Origin: Arthrobacter yangruifuii
GTDB lineage: Bacteria; Actinomycetota; Actinomycetes; Actinomycetales; Micrococcaceae
Direction of reading: 5' to 3'
DNA: 64,000 bases
Assembly (NCBI RefSeq): GCF_009192775.1
Contig: NZ_VTFX01000006.1
Location: 186,001-250,000, forward strand
Shown here piece after piece: positions 17,294 to 26,790 of this stretch (positions within the stretch are counted from its first letter, which is position 1; every line of letters starts with the position of its first letter). The translations under genes were made by a program, and so were the position numbers. Below the pieces are notes generated by a model. The model was not told the origin of the DNA. It searched no databases and saw nothing but the letters and a program-made list of their open reading frames with translations.

Positions 17294-18700
17294 CTATTTC
17301 CTTACTAGTGTCAGTACATGGTCGCGGACCCGCTCCATGGCGGGCAGGTCCTCTGCTTCAGCGTTCAGCCGCAGGAAGGGTTCGGTGTTGGAGGCGCGGA
17401 GGTTGAACCACCAGGCGCCGTCGTCGGACGTGAAAGTCACGCCGTCGAGAGTGTCCACCGTGACGCCGTCGCGCTCGAACTCGGCGCGGACGCGGGCGAC
17501 GGCGGCCGGGACGTCCTCGACCCGGGAGTTCACCTCGCCCGAGGAGAAGTACGGTTCGTATTCGCGGGCCAGGTCCGAGAGGCTGCGGGTCTGCTCACCC
17601 AGGGCGGCGAGCACGTGCATGGCGGCAAGCATGCCGGTGTCGGCGTTGTAGAAGTCGCGGAAGTAGTAATGGGCGGAGTGCTCGCCGCCGAAAACGGCCC
17701 CCTCGGAGGCCATCACGGCCTTGATGAAGGAGTGGCCCACGCGGGTGCGGACGGCGCGGCCGCCGTCGTGCGCGACCAGTTCCGGTACGGCGCGGGAGGT
17801 GATCAGGTTGTGGATGATCACCGGGGTTTCCTCGCCGGCAGCCCTGGCGCGGGCGATTTCGCGGCGGGCCACCAGGGCGGTGACGGCCGAGGGGCTGACC
17901 GGATTGCCCTTTTCGTCGATGACGAAGCAGCGGTCGGCGTCGCCGTCGAACGCCAGGCCGATGTCCGCGCCGTGCTCGACGACGGCGGCCTGCAGGTCCC
18001 GCAGGTTTTCCGGCTCCAGCGGGTTTGCCGGGTGGTTGGGGAAGGACCCGTCCAGTTCAAAGTAGAGCGGAATGATGTCCAGCGGCAGGCCGGGCAGGAT
18101 GGTGTCGCCCAGGACCGCCGGAGTGGTCATGCCCGCCATGCCGTTGCCCGCATCCACCACTACCTTCAGCGGGCGGATTGCGGACAGGTCCACGAGGTTG
18201 CGGAGGTACCCGGCGTAGTCGGCCAGGACGTCGCGGACCGAGATCTGCCCGGCCTTCGCTCCCGTGGGGATGCCGCCGTCGTTCAGGTACTGTTCGGCGA
18301 GCGCCTGGATTTCCTTCAGGCCTGTCTCCGAGGAGATGGGAACGGCTCCGGCCTTGGCCATCTTGATCCCGTTGTACTGGGCAGGGTTATGGCTGGCGGT
18401 GAACGTGACGCCGGCGGCGTTGAGCACACCGCAGGCGTAGTAGAGCTCATCTGTGGAGATAAGGTCCAGCAGGAGCACATCGGCGCCGCGGGCGGTGGCG
18501 CCGCGGGCGAAATCCCGGATGAACTCGGGGGAGGACGGGCGCATGTCACCGCCCACCAGGACCGTCTGGCCGGCCAGGCCCTGAGCGTCTACAAACGCGG
18601 CCCCTACGGCCTCGACGATCTGCGGGGTGATGGTCTCGCCTACGACGCCGCGGACGTCGTAGGCCTTAAAGGACGCGGAGAGGTCGAATGCATTGTTCAC
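17294..18700 (-). CDS. manB: Phosphomannomutase/phosphoglucomutase
   Basis: This alpha-D-phosphohexomutase interconverts hexose 6-phosphates and 1-phosphates and supplies GDP-mannose or glucose 1-phosphate for cell-wall sugars. The 468-residue protein has all four family loops: the phosphoserine loop TFTASHNP (Ser103), the metal loop FDGDADR (residues 251-257), the sugar loop GGEHSAHYYFRD (about 340-351), and the phosphate loop LRASNTEPFLRL near the C-terminus. I place the start at GTG 18700 because the frame further upstream overlaps the divergent recQ-like gene. A TAGACT -10 box seven bases before it suggests a leaderless transcript. The small acidic gene follows after two bases. Confidence 0.92.
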   Translation of the reverse strand: MNNAFDLSASFKAYDVRGVVGETITPQIVEAVGAAFVDAQGLAGQTVLVGGDMRPSSPEFIRDFARGATARGADVLLLDLISTDELYYACGVLNAAGVTFTASHNPAQYNGIKMAKAGAVPISSETGLKEIQALAEQYLNDGGIPTGAKAGQISVRDVLADYAGYLRNLVDLSAIRPLKVVVDAGNGMAGMTTPAVLGDTILPGLPLDIIPLYFELDGSFPNHPANPLEPENLRDLQAAVVEHGADIGLAFDGDADRCFVIDEKGNPVSPSAVTALVARREIARARAAGEETPVIIHNLITSRAVPELVAHDGGRAVRTRVGHSFIKAVMASEGAVFGGEHSAHYYFRDFYNADTGMLAAMHVLAALGEQTRSLSDLAREYEPYFSSGEVNSRVEDVPAAVARVRAEFERDGVTVDTLDGVTFTSDDGAWWFNLRASNTEPFLRLNAEAEDLPAMERVRDHVLTLVRK

Positions 18701-18800
18701 GAGGGTCAGTCTATAGGGGGCGCCCCTGCCAAGGTGTTCTGCGTCCACAGCCGGGATCCGGTGCGGGGAAGACTTCCGGAGGGCTGGGATAGTGGAAGGT

Positions 18801-20957
18801 ATGGAAAGCACTGAAATGCCAGGCACAGCTTCGACTACCGCATCTGACACCACCGCCGCGCTGCACGGCGAGGCCGTGGAGCTGCTGAGGGCGCTGGTGG
18901 GCAATGACTCTGCCGAGTTCCACCAGGACCAGTTCGAAGCCATTGAGGCGCTGGTGTCCGGCGGCCGGCGGGCGCTGGTGGTCCAGCGCACCGGCTGGGG
19001 CAAGTCAGCGGTGTACTTCGTTGCCAGCCTGCTGCTGCGTGCCCGAGGAGCCGGTCCCACTCTGATTGTCTCCCCGCTGCTGGCACTGATGCGGGACCAG
19101 GTCGCAGCCGCCGGCCGGGCAGGGGTCCGTGCCGAAGCCATCAACTCCGCCAACCAGCTGGAATGGCAGGACATTTCCGCCAAGCTGGAGGCCGACCAGG
19201 TGGATGTGCTGCTGGTGTCCCCGGAACGGCTGAACAACCCCGGGTTCCGGGAACAGCACCTGCCGGAACTGATCCGCCGCTCCGGGCTGCTGGTGATTGA
19301 CGAGGCACACTGCATCTCCGACTGGGGCCACGACTTCCGGCCGGATTACCGCCGGATCCGAAACCTGATTGAGCAGCTGCCTTCCACGGTGCCGGTGCTG
19401 GCGACCACCGCCACGGCCAACAGCCGTGTGGTCAAGGACATTGAGGAACAGCTCGCCGCCGGAGGAGAGGACGTTTTCACCATCCGCGGTCCGCTGGCCC
19501 GCAAGTCCCTGCGGCTCGGTGTTCTCCGCCTGCCCACCCCCAAGGCACGCCTGGCGTGGCTGCTGACGCACCTGGATGAGCTGCCTGGCAGCGGGATCAT
19601 CTACGCTCTGACGGTGTCCGGCGCCGAAGATACGGCCCGGCTGCTGCAGAAGGCAGGGCACCCGGTCCTCGCCTACACCGGGCGTACGGACCCTGCGGAC
19701 CGCGAAGAGGCCGAAGCTGCGCTGAAGGAGAACCGCGTCAAGGCACTGGTGGCCACCAGCGCACTGGGCATGGGCTTCGACAAACCCGATCTGGGGTTCG
19801 TGATCCATTTGGGGGCTCCTTCCTCACCTGTGGCCTATTACCAGCAGGTGGGCCGTGCCGGCCGCGGCACGCCCAATGCCGATGTGCTGCTGCTTCCGGG
19901 GGCGGAGGACCGCGACATCTGGCAGTACTTCGCCACGTCCTCCATGCCGGAGGAAGGTCCGGCCACCGCGGTGCTCTCCGAGCTTGCCTCCGGCGAGGTC
20001 CTGTCGGTCGGTGTGCTGGAGACCCGGGTCAACCTCAAGCGCTCGCCGCTGGAACTGCTCCTGAAGGTCCTTTCCGTGGACGGTGCCGTGGAGAAGGTGT
20101 CCGGCGGCTGGCGGGGCACCGGACAGCCGTGGCATTACGACAGGGAACGCTATGAACGGATTGCCGCTGCCCGGGTGAAGGAACAGCAGGCCATGCTCGA
20201 TTACGAGAGCACCTCCGGCTGCCGCATGCAGTTCCTGTCCCAGCAGCTCGATGATCCTGCGGCCGCCCCCTGCGGACGCTGCGATAACTGTGCCGGCCGC
20301 TGGTTTGGCGACGACGTCGCGTCCGAGGCTTCCGACAACGCGGCCCGGGCGCTGGACAAGGTGGGCGTGGAAGTGGATCCGCGCGGCATGTATCCCTCGG
20401 GCATGGACCGGCTGGGGGTTCCGGTCAAGGGCAAGATCAAGCCGGACCGTGCCGTCTCCGGCGGGCGTGCTCTGGCCCGGTTGACGGACCTGGGCTGGGG
20501 CGGCAGGCTGCGGGAAATTTTCGCGTCCGGCGCCGGAGACATGCCCGTGAATCCGGCACTGCTACAAGGCTGTGTGCAGGTTCTGGCGCAGTGGGGCTGG
20601 GCCGAACGTCCGGTGGCCATTGTGTCCGTCCCGTCCCGGTCCCGGCCGCAGCTGGTGGATTCCCTTGCCCGCGGGTTGTCCGACCTGGGCCGGATTCCCT
20701 ATCTGGGGGCGCTGCAGCTGCCGCACGGCGGACCCGTTGGCGGTCCCGGCGGCAACAGTGCCTTCCGGCTGGCGTCCGTCTGGGACCAGTTTGCCGTTCC
20801 GCCCGAAGGTGCTGCCTGGTTTGCTGCCAACCCCGGGCCGGTGCTGCTGGTGGATGACTTTGCGGACAGCCGGTGGACCCTCACGGAAGCAGGCCGGGTG
20901 CTGCGCGAGGCCGGGGCGGAAGCAGTGCTGCCGTTCGTCCTGGCGTTGAAGGCCTGA
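18801..20957 (+). CDS. recQ: RecQ-family DNA helicase with C-terminal phosphoribosyltransferase-like domain
   Basis: A superfamily II 3'-5' DNA helicase of 718 residues. Visible parts are motif 0 (FHQDQFEAI), Walker A TGWGKS (residues 64-69), Walker B box DEAHCISDWGHDFRPDYRR (167-185), motif III ATTATAN, motif VI QVGRAGRG, and the zinc-binding cysteines in the segment ending CGRCDNC. There is no HRDC domain. The last 160 residues form a phosphoribosyltransferase-like domain with the PRPP-loop relic VLLVDDFADSRWTLTEAG; the usual T-G-A/T pair is replaced, so catalysis is uncertain. This fusion occurs in actinobacterial RecQ proteins. Start choice is uncertain: ATG 18801 has a GATAGT box seven bases before it (leaderless), and GTG 18792 is an alternative. 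Confidence 0.92.
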   Translation: MESTEMPGTASTTASDTTAALHGEAVELLRALVGNDSAEFHQDQFEAIEALVSGGRRALVVQRTGWGKSAVYFVASLLLRARGAGPTLIVSPLLALMRDQVAAAGRAGVRAEAINSANQLEWQDISAKLEADQVDVLLVSPERLNNPGFREQHLPELIRRSGLLVIDEAHCISDWGHDFRPDYRRIRNLIEQLPSTVPVLATTATANSRVVKDIEEQLAAGGEDVFTIRGPLARKSLRLGVLRLPTPKARLAWLLTHLDELPGSGIIYALTVSGAEDTARLLQKAGHPVLAYTGRTDPADREEAEAALKENRVKALVATSALGMGFDKPDLGFVIHLGAPSSPVAYYQQVGRAGRGTPNADVLLLPGAEDRDIWQYFATSSMPEEGPATAVLSELASGEVLSVGVLETRVNLKRSPLELLLKVLSVDGAVEKVSGGWRGTGQPWHYDRERYERIAAARVKEQQAMLDYESTSGCRMQFLSQQLDDPAAAPCGRCDNCAGRWFGDDVASEASDNAARALDKVGVEVDPRGMYPSGMDRLGVPVKGKIKPDRAVSGGRALARLTDLGWGGRLREIFASGAGDMPVNPALLQGCVQVLAQWGWAERPVAIVSVPSRSRPQLVDSLARGLSDLGRIPYLGALQLPHGGPVGGPGGNSAFRLASVWDQFAVPPEGAAWFAANPGPVLLVDDFADSRWTLTEAGRVLREAGAEAVLPFVLALKA

Positions 20958-21048
20958 CGGGGGAGCTGGAAATTTAGAGTCCGGGCTGCGGGCGTCTGGT
21001 TAAGGGCGTCTGACTACTGATGCCCGAGGTGCCCCAGGTGCTTACGGT

Positions 21049-21093
21049 GCCTCCGGTGCCGCAGGTACCGCAGGAGCCTCCGGTGCCGCAGGT
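21049..21093. repeat. Direct repeat of 18 bp
   Basis: GCCTCCGGTGCCGCAGGT occurs at 21049-21066 and 21076-21093, 27 bases apart. The surrounding stretch 21020-21095 is built of related GGTGCC and CCGCAGG words. It is intergenic. Confidence 0.75.
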
Positions 21094-21103
21094 TGTGCAA
21101 GGA

Positions 21104-21133
21104 AAGCGGGACGGGCCTGTGCCCGTCCCGCTT
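21104..21133 (-). terminator. Strong hairpin, probable terminator of the alpha/beta hydrolase gene
   Basis: Perfect 13-base stem AAGCGGGACGGGC with its complement around loop CTGT. Read leftward it is followed by TTTCCTT, so it most likely ends the hydrolase transcript. Its right arm belongs to a tandem repeat (21118-21168). Confidence 0.65.
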
Positions 21134-21168
21134 CTGTGCCCGTCCCGCTTCTGTGCCCGTCCCGTTTC
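21118..21168. repeat. Tandem 17-bp repeat, three units
   Basis: TGTGCCCGTCCCGCTTC is present twice exactly and a third time with one change (GTTTC), followed by a partial unit. Each copy carries the complement of the hairpin's left arm (21104-21116). Confidence 0.85.
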
Positions 21169-21234
21169 TGTGCCTCCCGGCTGCGCGTTCCCGGACCCGG
21201 CTTGACCTGTTGCGGCTACCGGCCGTGTGAAGCG

Positions 21235-22460
<1,226 letters not shown>

Positions 22461-23021
22461 ATGTGGCAGGAAAGCAGGCATGCCGAAACGATGCGCGCTG
22501 ATGGCGGGCATTTCCTGGATGGGGTAGCGACACGGTGGCTTCTAGTTGCGACAGGCGTTGGCGGCTTGGTGGCCTGGTTTCTTGCGGATCCCGGGAGGCT
22601 GACCTTCCTTCCGGAGAACTGGGTTGGCTCCCAGTTGGTGAGCTTCGGTGCAGGAATAGTCGCGGCCCTGCTGCTTCTCGCTGCATGGTTTTTCACAGCT
22701 CGGACGGAAAAGCAGGTCGGTATTCGACAGCAACGCGGGGCTATGGCCGCCCTCGCCGGACTGGCTGTTTTCTGCATTCCTTTTCTTCCGGGTCTGGTCT
22801 TCAGCCCGGTCTTCGGTGCGGCTCTGATCCTGTTGGCTGTTCGGACCAGAGACGTTCGGACGGCTGCCATGGGTATCACCGCTCTGGCATGTGCGCTGGC
22901 TTTGGCATTTGTTCCGGTCTTTCCGGGAGCAATGCTGATCCCTGTTCTAGTCGCTGTGGGTGCACTGGCTGTGGCAGTGCAGCTCGGCAGCGGCCCGGCC
23001 AAGAGGCATCATCCGATGTGA
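22461..23021 (+). CDS. Hypothetical integral membrane protein
   Basis: A 186-residue protein with about five hydrophobic segments, for example WLLVATGVGGLVAWFL, LVSFGAGIVAALLLLAAWFF, GAMAALAGLAVFCIPFLPGL, VFGAALILLAVRT and MGITALACALALAFVPVF, ending in a short polar tail (GSGPAKRHHPM). I do not recognise the family. The ATG at 22461 is chosen because GGGGAG precedes it and the frame upstream looks non-coding. Its stop codon lies inside the first unit of a 7-bp tandem repeat. Confidence 0.7.
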   Translation: MWQESRHAETMRADGGHFLDGVATRWLLVATGVGGLVAWFLADPGRLTFLPENWVGSQLVSFGAGIVAALLLLAAWFFTARTEKQVGIRQQRGAMAALAGLAVFCIPFLPGLVFSPVFGAALILLAVRTRDVRTAAMGITALACALALAFVPVFPGAMLIPVLVAVGALAVAVQLGSGPAKRHHPM

Positions 23022-23087
23022 GCAGTGAGCAGTGAGCAGTGAGCAGTGGGCAGTGGGCGGTGGGCGATGAGCAGAAGGCAGAAGGCA
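23018..23087. repeat. Degenerate tandem 7-bp repeat, ten units
   Basis: Units read GTGAGCA four times, GTGGGCA once, GTGGGCG twice, ATGAGCA once and GAAGGCA twice, in perfect 7-base register. The array starts on the stop codon of the membrane-protein gene. Because 7 is not a multiple of 3, its TGA words close all three forward frames. Confidence 0.9.
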
Positions 23088-23139
23088 GAGGACGATGGCC
23101 TGTGCGCAGAGGGCGGTAATGGGCCTGCGGGAACGGCCC

Positions 23140-23175
23140 GGCATACCCGGCCCGACCGGCATACCCGGCCCGACC
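23140..23175. repeat. Tandem 18-bp repeat, two units
   Basis: GGCATACCCGGCCCGACC occurs twice in direct succession, with a decayed third copy (GGCATACCTCG) at about 23180. It is intergenic, before the end of the convergent HNH gene. Confidence 0.85.
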
Positions 23176-23229
23176 GGCCTGGCATACCTCGCCGCCGGTT
23201 GGGCCTGCACGGGCCGCCTGCGAGACCGG

Positions 23230-25065
23230 CTAGAACGGGGGTGCTTCTTCCTCCGGGGTCCCGTTCTTTGGGGTGTTGCCCAGTTCCAGGAACGGTTCGG
23301 TACGGTAGACCCGTCCCGTCGGGGACGTCCACTCCATCACTCCGGGTCTGGGTTGGGTGGCTTTCCAGAATCCCAGGGTCTTGAACCGGTGGTGCCGGCG
23401 GCAGAGGTGTTCCAGGTTGCCGTGTTCGGTGTCCCCGCCTTTCGCCCAGTCGGTGGTGTGGTCGATTTCCGTGACGGCGGTGTTGACCCTGCAGCCGGGG
23501 AACCGGCAGGTTCCGTCCCGGGCTCTGAGCCATCGGGCGAGTCCGGCGGGGACTTTCCGGCGGCGTCCGACCCCGAGGATCTCTCCGGTGGTTGGGTCTT
23601 GGGCGAGTCCGGTCCAGTGGGCGGCGTTGCGTGCGAGTCTGCGGGCGGCGTCGGCGCTGATCGGCCCGTAACCGTGCAGTTCGGCAGGCTGTTCGTCGGC
23701 ACCGAACAACGTTTCGGCGTTGATCAGCACCATGATCTCCGCCCGCGGCAGAACACCCATGGACCCGGACGGCTCATCCGGTTCCGTGTCACTGGCATCG
23801 GTGGGCCTGCCGGCGGAAGCGGTCCCGCCGTTGGAACCGCCGGCACGGGGTGAACCGAGGCCGCCCATGAGCAGTTGGGTCAGGATGTCTGCCCGCAGTT
23901 GGTCGGCTGTCCGCGGGTCCCCGTCAGCCTGCTCACCACGGGCTGAGGTGCACAGTGCCGTGTAGATCTGCTGGGCATGCTCGGCCCGCAGATGGGCGGA
24001 GAGCCAAGACATGCCGTCCTCGTCGCGTTCCAGGACCACCTTGCGTTTCTCGAACGCTGTCCGGTGCCGTTCGGGAATGGTCTCGGGATAGGTTTTCTCC
24101 CGCAGCCGGCGGGCTTTGGCGCAGAACTGTGCCCGGGTTATGCCTTCGGCTTTGGCGAGCAGTTCGGCCTCGAACCCGGGAAGTTCCGCGGAGGGTATGT
24201 TCTCGCACTGGTCCAGGACCACCTGCGCGTGCGCATAGGAGAAGCGTCCTTCTTCCAGTCCGGTGAGCGTGGCGGTGTGGGTGCTGCAGAGCCTGCCGGC
24301 TTCGACCATCATGCCTTGGGCGGTGGTCTGCGGAACGTTCAGGATCGCGGCGCATTCGGAGGCGGCCAGGCTGAACGCGAGCCCCGGACCTTCCTTCCCC
24401 CAGGTAGACGACAGATTGTTCCGGAAGAGTTCCTCCATATGGTTGATCGCCCGGGCCTGCTGGGCCTGCGTCCACCGCACCAAATGCGACAGGCGGGCCA
24501 ACACCTCGCCGGTGGCGTGTTCGTCGAAGGACTCCAGGTTCGCCATTGCCAGCACCCCGGTGAAACCGTCCGGAAAACCATCACCATCAGCACCGGTGGC
24601 ACTTGTGGAGGGTTCCGCAGGCTCAGCGGGTTCGGCAGGTTCAGCGACCGGCGAGCCCGTGGTGTCCTCTGGAACGCGTCCGGGTTCGGCGGCTGAAGCC
24701 GTTGGGCTAGGGCCGGCAGATGGGGTTCCTGCTTCCGGCCCCGGGATGGGATCTGAGGCGGGATCGGGACTCGGAATGGGTACATCAAAGAGGGTGGCTG
24801 GCGGCGTTGCGGCGGGATCGGTGGAGGCATCTCCGGTGCGGGTGTCGGTGTCCGTGGACGTGGCAGTACCGGCCTTGCTGTCGTCGGCGGAGTCCGTACC
24901 CTCGCCACCGTCGCCAGCGTCGCCACTGACATCCGGAACCGCCCGATACACCGCCAGCGTGCAGGGCGTGCGCGGAGCATCCGTTTCGCCAGCGGAGCCC
25001 GTGGGTTGCTGGTCGTCACGATCCTGTTCTTCGGTTGTCGGTTCGGTGTTCCCGAGCTGATCCAT
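23230..25065 (-). CDS. DUF222 and HNH endonuclease domain protein
   Basis: A 611-residue protein of the DUF222-HNH type, found in many copies in actinobacteria. Residues 1-165 are acidic, Pro/Thr/Ala-rich and probably disordered, with repeated AEP units. DUF222 covers about 170-440 (including LVRWTQAQQARAINHM, KARRLREKTYPE and HLRAEHAQQIYTAL). The HNH nuclease is at about 535-590: CRFPGC provides one metal-binding pair, EIDHTTDWAKGGDTEHGNL holds the catalytic His and Asn, and CRRHHRFKT holds the last ligands. The cellular role of these proteins is unclear; mobile-element or self-spreading roles have been suggested because of their copy number. The ATG at 25065 has GAGGG just before it. Confidence 0.92.
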   Translation of the reverse strand: MDQLGNTEPTTEEQDRDDQQPTGSAGETDAPRTPCTLAVYRAVPDVSGDAGDGGEGTDSADDSKAGTATSTDTDTRTGDASTDPAATPPATLFDVPIPSPDPASDPIPGPEAGTPSAGPSPTASAAEPGRVPEDTTGSPVAEPAEPAEPAEPSTSATGADGDGFPDGFTGVLAMANLESFDEHATGEVLARLSHLVRWTQAQQARAINHMEELFRNNLSSTWGKEGPGLAFSLAASECAAILNVPQTTAQGMMVEAGRLCSTHTATLTGLEEGRFSYAHAQVVLDQCENIPSAELPGFEAELLAKAEGITRAQFCAKARRLREKTYPETIPERHRTAFEKRKVVLERDEDGMSWLSAHLRAEHAQQIYTALCTSARGEQADGDPRTADQLRADILTQLLMGGLGSPRAGGSNGGTASAGRPTDASDTEPDEPSGSMGVLPRAEIMVLINAETLFGADEQPAELHGYGPISADAARRLARNAAHWTGLAQDPTTGEILGVGRRRKVPAGLARWLRARDGTCRFPGCRVNTAVTEIDHTTDWAKGGDTEHGNLEHLCRRHHRFKTLGFWKATQPRPGVMEWTSPTGRVYRTEPFLELGNTPKNGTPEEEAPPF

Positions 25066-25259
25066 ACCCTCAGGATTTCACCCGGCACTGACATTTCCGG
25101 CCCGAAAACAGACCAAAAACAGCCCTCCCGAAAAGCAAAAATACCCGTCTTTCTGGCACCGCTACTTGGTCCGGTCAGCTGGTGCCGGGAAGACATATCT
25201 TGCCGCAGACAGCGTCGGCAGTCCTGCGTCTCAAACGCTGCCAGACACGAAGAACCGGG

Positions 25260-26096
25260 CTATTCCCCGCGGTAGACCGGAGGGCGCCGCTCGGCAAACG
25301 CCGCCGTCGCCTCCCCGAAGTCGCGGCTGGCAAGGAACGCCGAGTTCCAGACCTGCACGTAATCCAGGCCGTCCTGGACCGAGTTCTGCGTCCGGCGGTT
25401 CATCACCTGCTTGACCCCCTGGACTACCAGCGGGGGATTGGCAGCCACGGAGGCAGCGAGTTCGCGGCCGCGTGCGACGACGTCGTCGGCCACCTCCGTG
25501 ACGAGCCCCAGGGAGAGGGCCCGGGCGGCGTCGAAGTCCTCGCCCGTGAGAGCCAGTTGCCGGGTGGCGCCCTCGCCGATGATGGACGGAAGGCGCTGCA
25601 GGGACCCCAGATCCGCCACGATGGCCACTTTGACCTCGCGGACGCTGAACCGTGCCTTCGGGGAGGAAATGCGGATATCGGCCGCTGCAATCACATCAAT
25701 GGCACCGCCGATGCACCATCCGTCGACTGCAGCAATCACCGGCTTGGCACACCTTGCCAGCGAGCTGACCGAATCCTGGAGTGCCTTGATCTGCCGGCGG
25801 AAACCCTCGCGCAGCTTTGCATCCATACCGCCTGCACCGAGAAGCGGTGCGAAAACCGGAGCCATGGCGGGTAGGTCCAGGCCGTAGCTGAAGTTTCCGC
25901 CCGAGCCGTAAATCAGGACGGACCGGACGGCGTCGTCGTCGCTAAGCGCCTCGAACACGCTGGGAAGCTCGGTCCAGAAATCCGGTCCCATTGCGTTGCC
26001 CTTGGACGGTCCCAGAAGCTGGACCTCCGCCACGCCGGCATGGATTTCGACACACAGGGAACGCAGCGAGGGCAGGGTGGTGGCGCTGGACGTCAT
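25260..26096 (-). CDS. Enoyl-CoA hydratase/isomerase family protein (dienoyl-CoA isomerase-like)
   Basis: A 278-residue crotonase-fold protein. GGNFSYGLDLPAM (about residues 66-78) and WCIGGAIDVIAAADIRISS (about 128-146) form the oxyanion hole. The region VKVAIVADLGSLQRLPSIIG (about 156-175) has an Asp where delta3,5-delta2,4-dienoyl-CoA isomerases have theirs, and lacks the second hydratase glutamate. It is therefore more likely an isomerase of unsaturated fatty acyl-CoAs than a simple hydratase. A GGAG ribosome site is seven bases before the ATG. It stands alone, divergent from the following gene. Confidence 0.87.
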   Translation of the reverse strand: MTSSATTLPSLRSLCVEIHAGVAEVQLLGPSKGNAMGPDFWTELPSVFEALSDDDAVRSVLIYGSGGNFSYGLDLPAMAPVFAPLLGAGGMDAKLREGFRRQIKALQDSVSSLARCAKPVIAAVDGWCIGGAIDVIAAADIRISSPKARFSVREVKVAIVADLGSLQRLPSIIGEGATRQLALTGEDFDAARALSLGLVTEVADDVVARGRELAASVAANPPLVVQGVKQVMNRRTQNSVQDGLDYVQVWNSAFLASRDFGEATAAFAERRPPVYRGE

Positions 26097-26172
26097 GGCA
26101 TCTCCGTTGATTGGGCGTCGTTGGGCTGAACGTCAATATACCGGCCGTTTTAGGCCGTGCCGAAAGCGAAGC

Positions 26173-26178
26173 TAGGAT
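26173..26178 (+). promoter_or_regulatory. -10 element of a probable leaderless promoter
   Basis: TAGGAT lies exactly six bases before the ATG at 26185, the spacing expected for a leaderless actinobacterial transcript. Confidence 0.5.
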
Positions 26179-26184
26179 CGAGGT

Positions 26185-26724
26185 ATGGAGCTCGCGGTTA
26201 TTATCCTCTTCGTCTTATCCATCGCTGTTGTGAGCGCGCTTTGGGGCAGGATCGAGAAGCGCCGCGCCGCCAGTCCGAAGCCCGACGCCGGCAGCAAGGC
26301 CGCCGCGGGTTCCGCTGGTTCCAGTGCCGGCACCAAGCCCGCCGCCAGCCGCCCGAGCCGCCCGGCACGGACCCGTCCCGCGTCCGTTGAAACCGGTACT
26401 TCGCCCCAGGCCGCCAGGGACGCCGCGTCCCTGCTCAGCGCCGACCAGCACCGGCAGATCTACGCGGCCCTCGGCCAGGGGCAGCCCGTGAAAGCGCTGA
26501 AGCTCTACGCCATGTTCACCGGCGCCGGAATCCGCGCCTCGGGTGCAGCAATCACCAACCTGGCGGCGCACCCGCAGCCCTACGTGCGCCCCGTTCCGGA
26601 TAACGATTCTCCGGCGGAGACCACCAAACCGGCACCCGAAAAGACCGAATCGGACGCGGTCCGGGAGGAAGAAATCAGTAAGTGGGCGCAGGAGCTGCGG
26701 CCCGAGGACTTTTACAAGCCCTAA
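26185..26724 (+). CDS. Hypothetical single-pass membrane protein
   Basis: A 179-residue protein. An N-terminal membrane segment (LAVIILFVLSIAVVSALWG, residues 3-21) is followed by a basic Ala/Pro/Ser-rich linker up to about residue 75, then a small helical region (SLLSADQHRQIYAALGQGQPVKALKLYAMFTG) that resembles the ribosomal-L7/L12-C-terminal-like or short SHOCT-like helices of actinobacterial membrane proteins, though I cannot assign a family. The acidic tail ends KWAQELRPEDFYKP. It is probably leaderless. A bidirectional terminator separates it from the convergent aldo/keto reductase gene. Confidence 0.75.
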   Translation: MELAVIILFVLSIAVVSALWGRIEKRRAASPKPDAGSKAAAGSAGSSAGTKPAASRPSRPARTRPASVETGTSPQAARDAASLLSADQHRQIYAALGQGQPVKALKLYAMFTGAGIRASGAAITNLAAHPQPYVRPVPDNDSPAETTKPAPEKTESDAVREEEISKWAQELRPEDFYKP

Positions 26725-26747
26725 TCGACCTAAACCTCGTCGGATCA

Positions 26748-26779
26748 AAAAGGCCGGACCGGTATCGGTCCGGCCTTTT
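26748..26779. terminator. Bidirectional terminator
   Basis: Perfect 14-base stem AAAAGGCCGGACCG with its complement around loop GTAT. It serves the convergent genes ending at 26724 and 26791. Confidence 0.88.
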
Positions 26780-26790
26780 CGCGCCCGGAG

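Noticed and set aside
21020-21205. A short Pro/Val-rich frame (PPVPQVPQEPPVPQ) after recQ
   Set aside because: It is generated by short DNA repeats, has no ribosome site, and runs through the hairpin at 21104-21133.
23095-23853. A plus-strand frame with GIPGPT repeats resembling collagen-like sequence
   Set aside because: The repeats come from the 18-bp tandem duplication at 23140-23175, and the rest is antisense to the DUF222-HNH gene.
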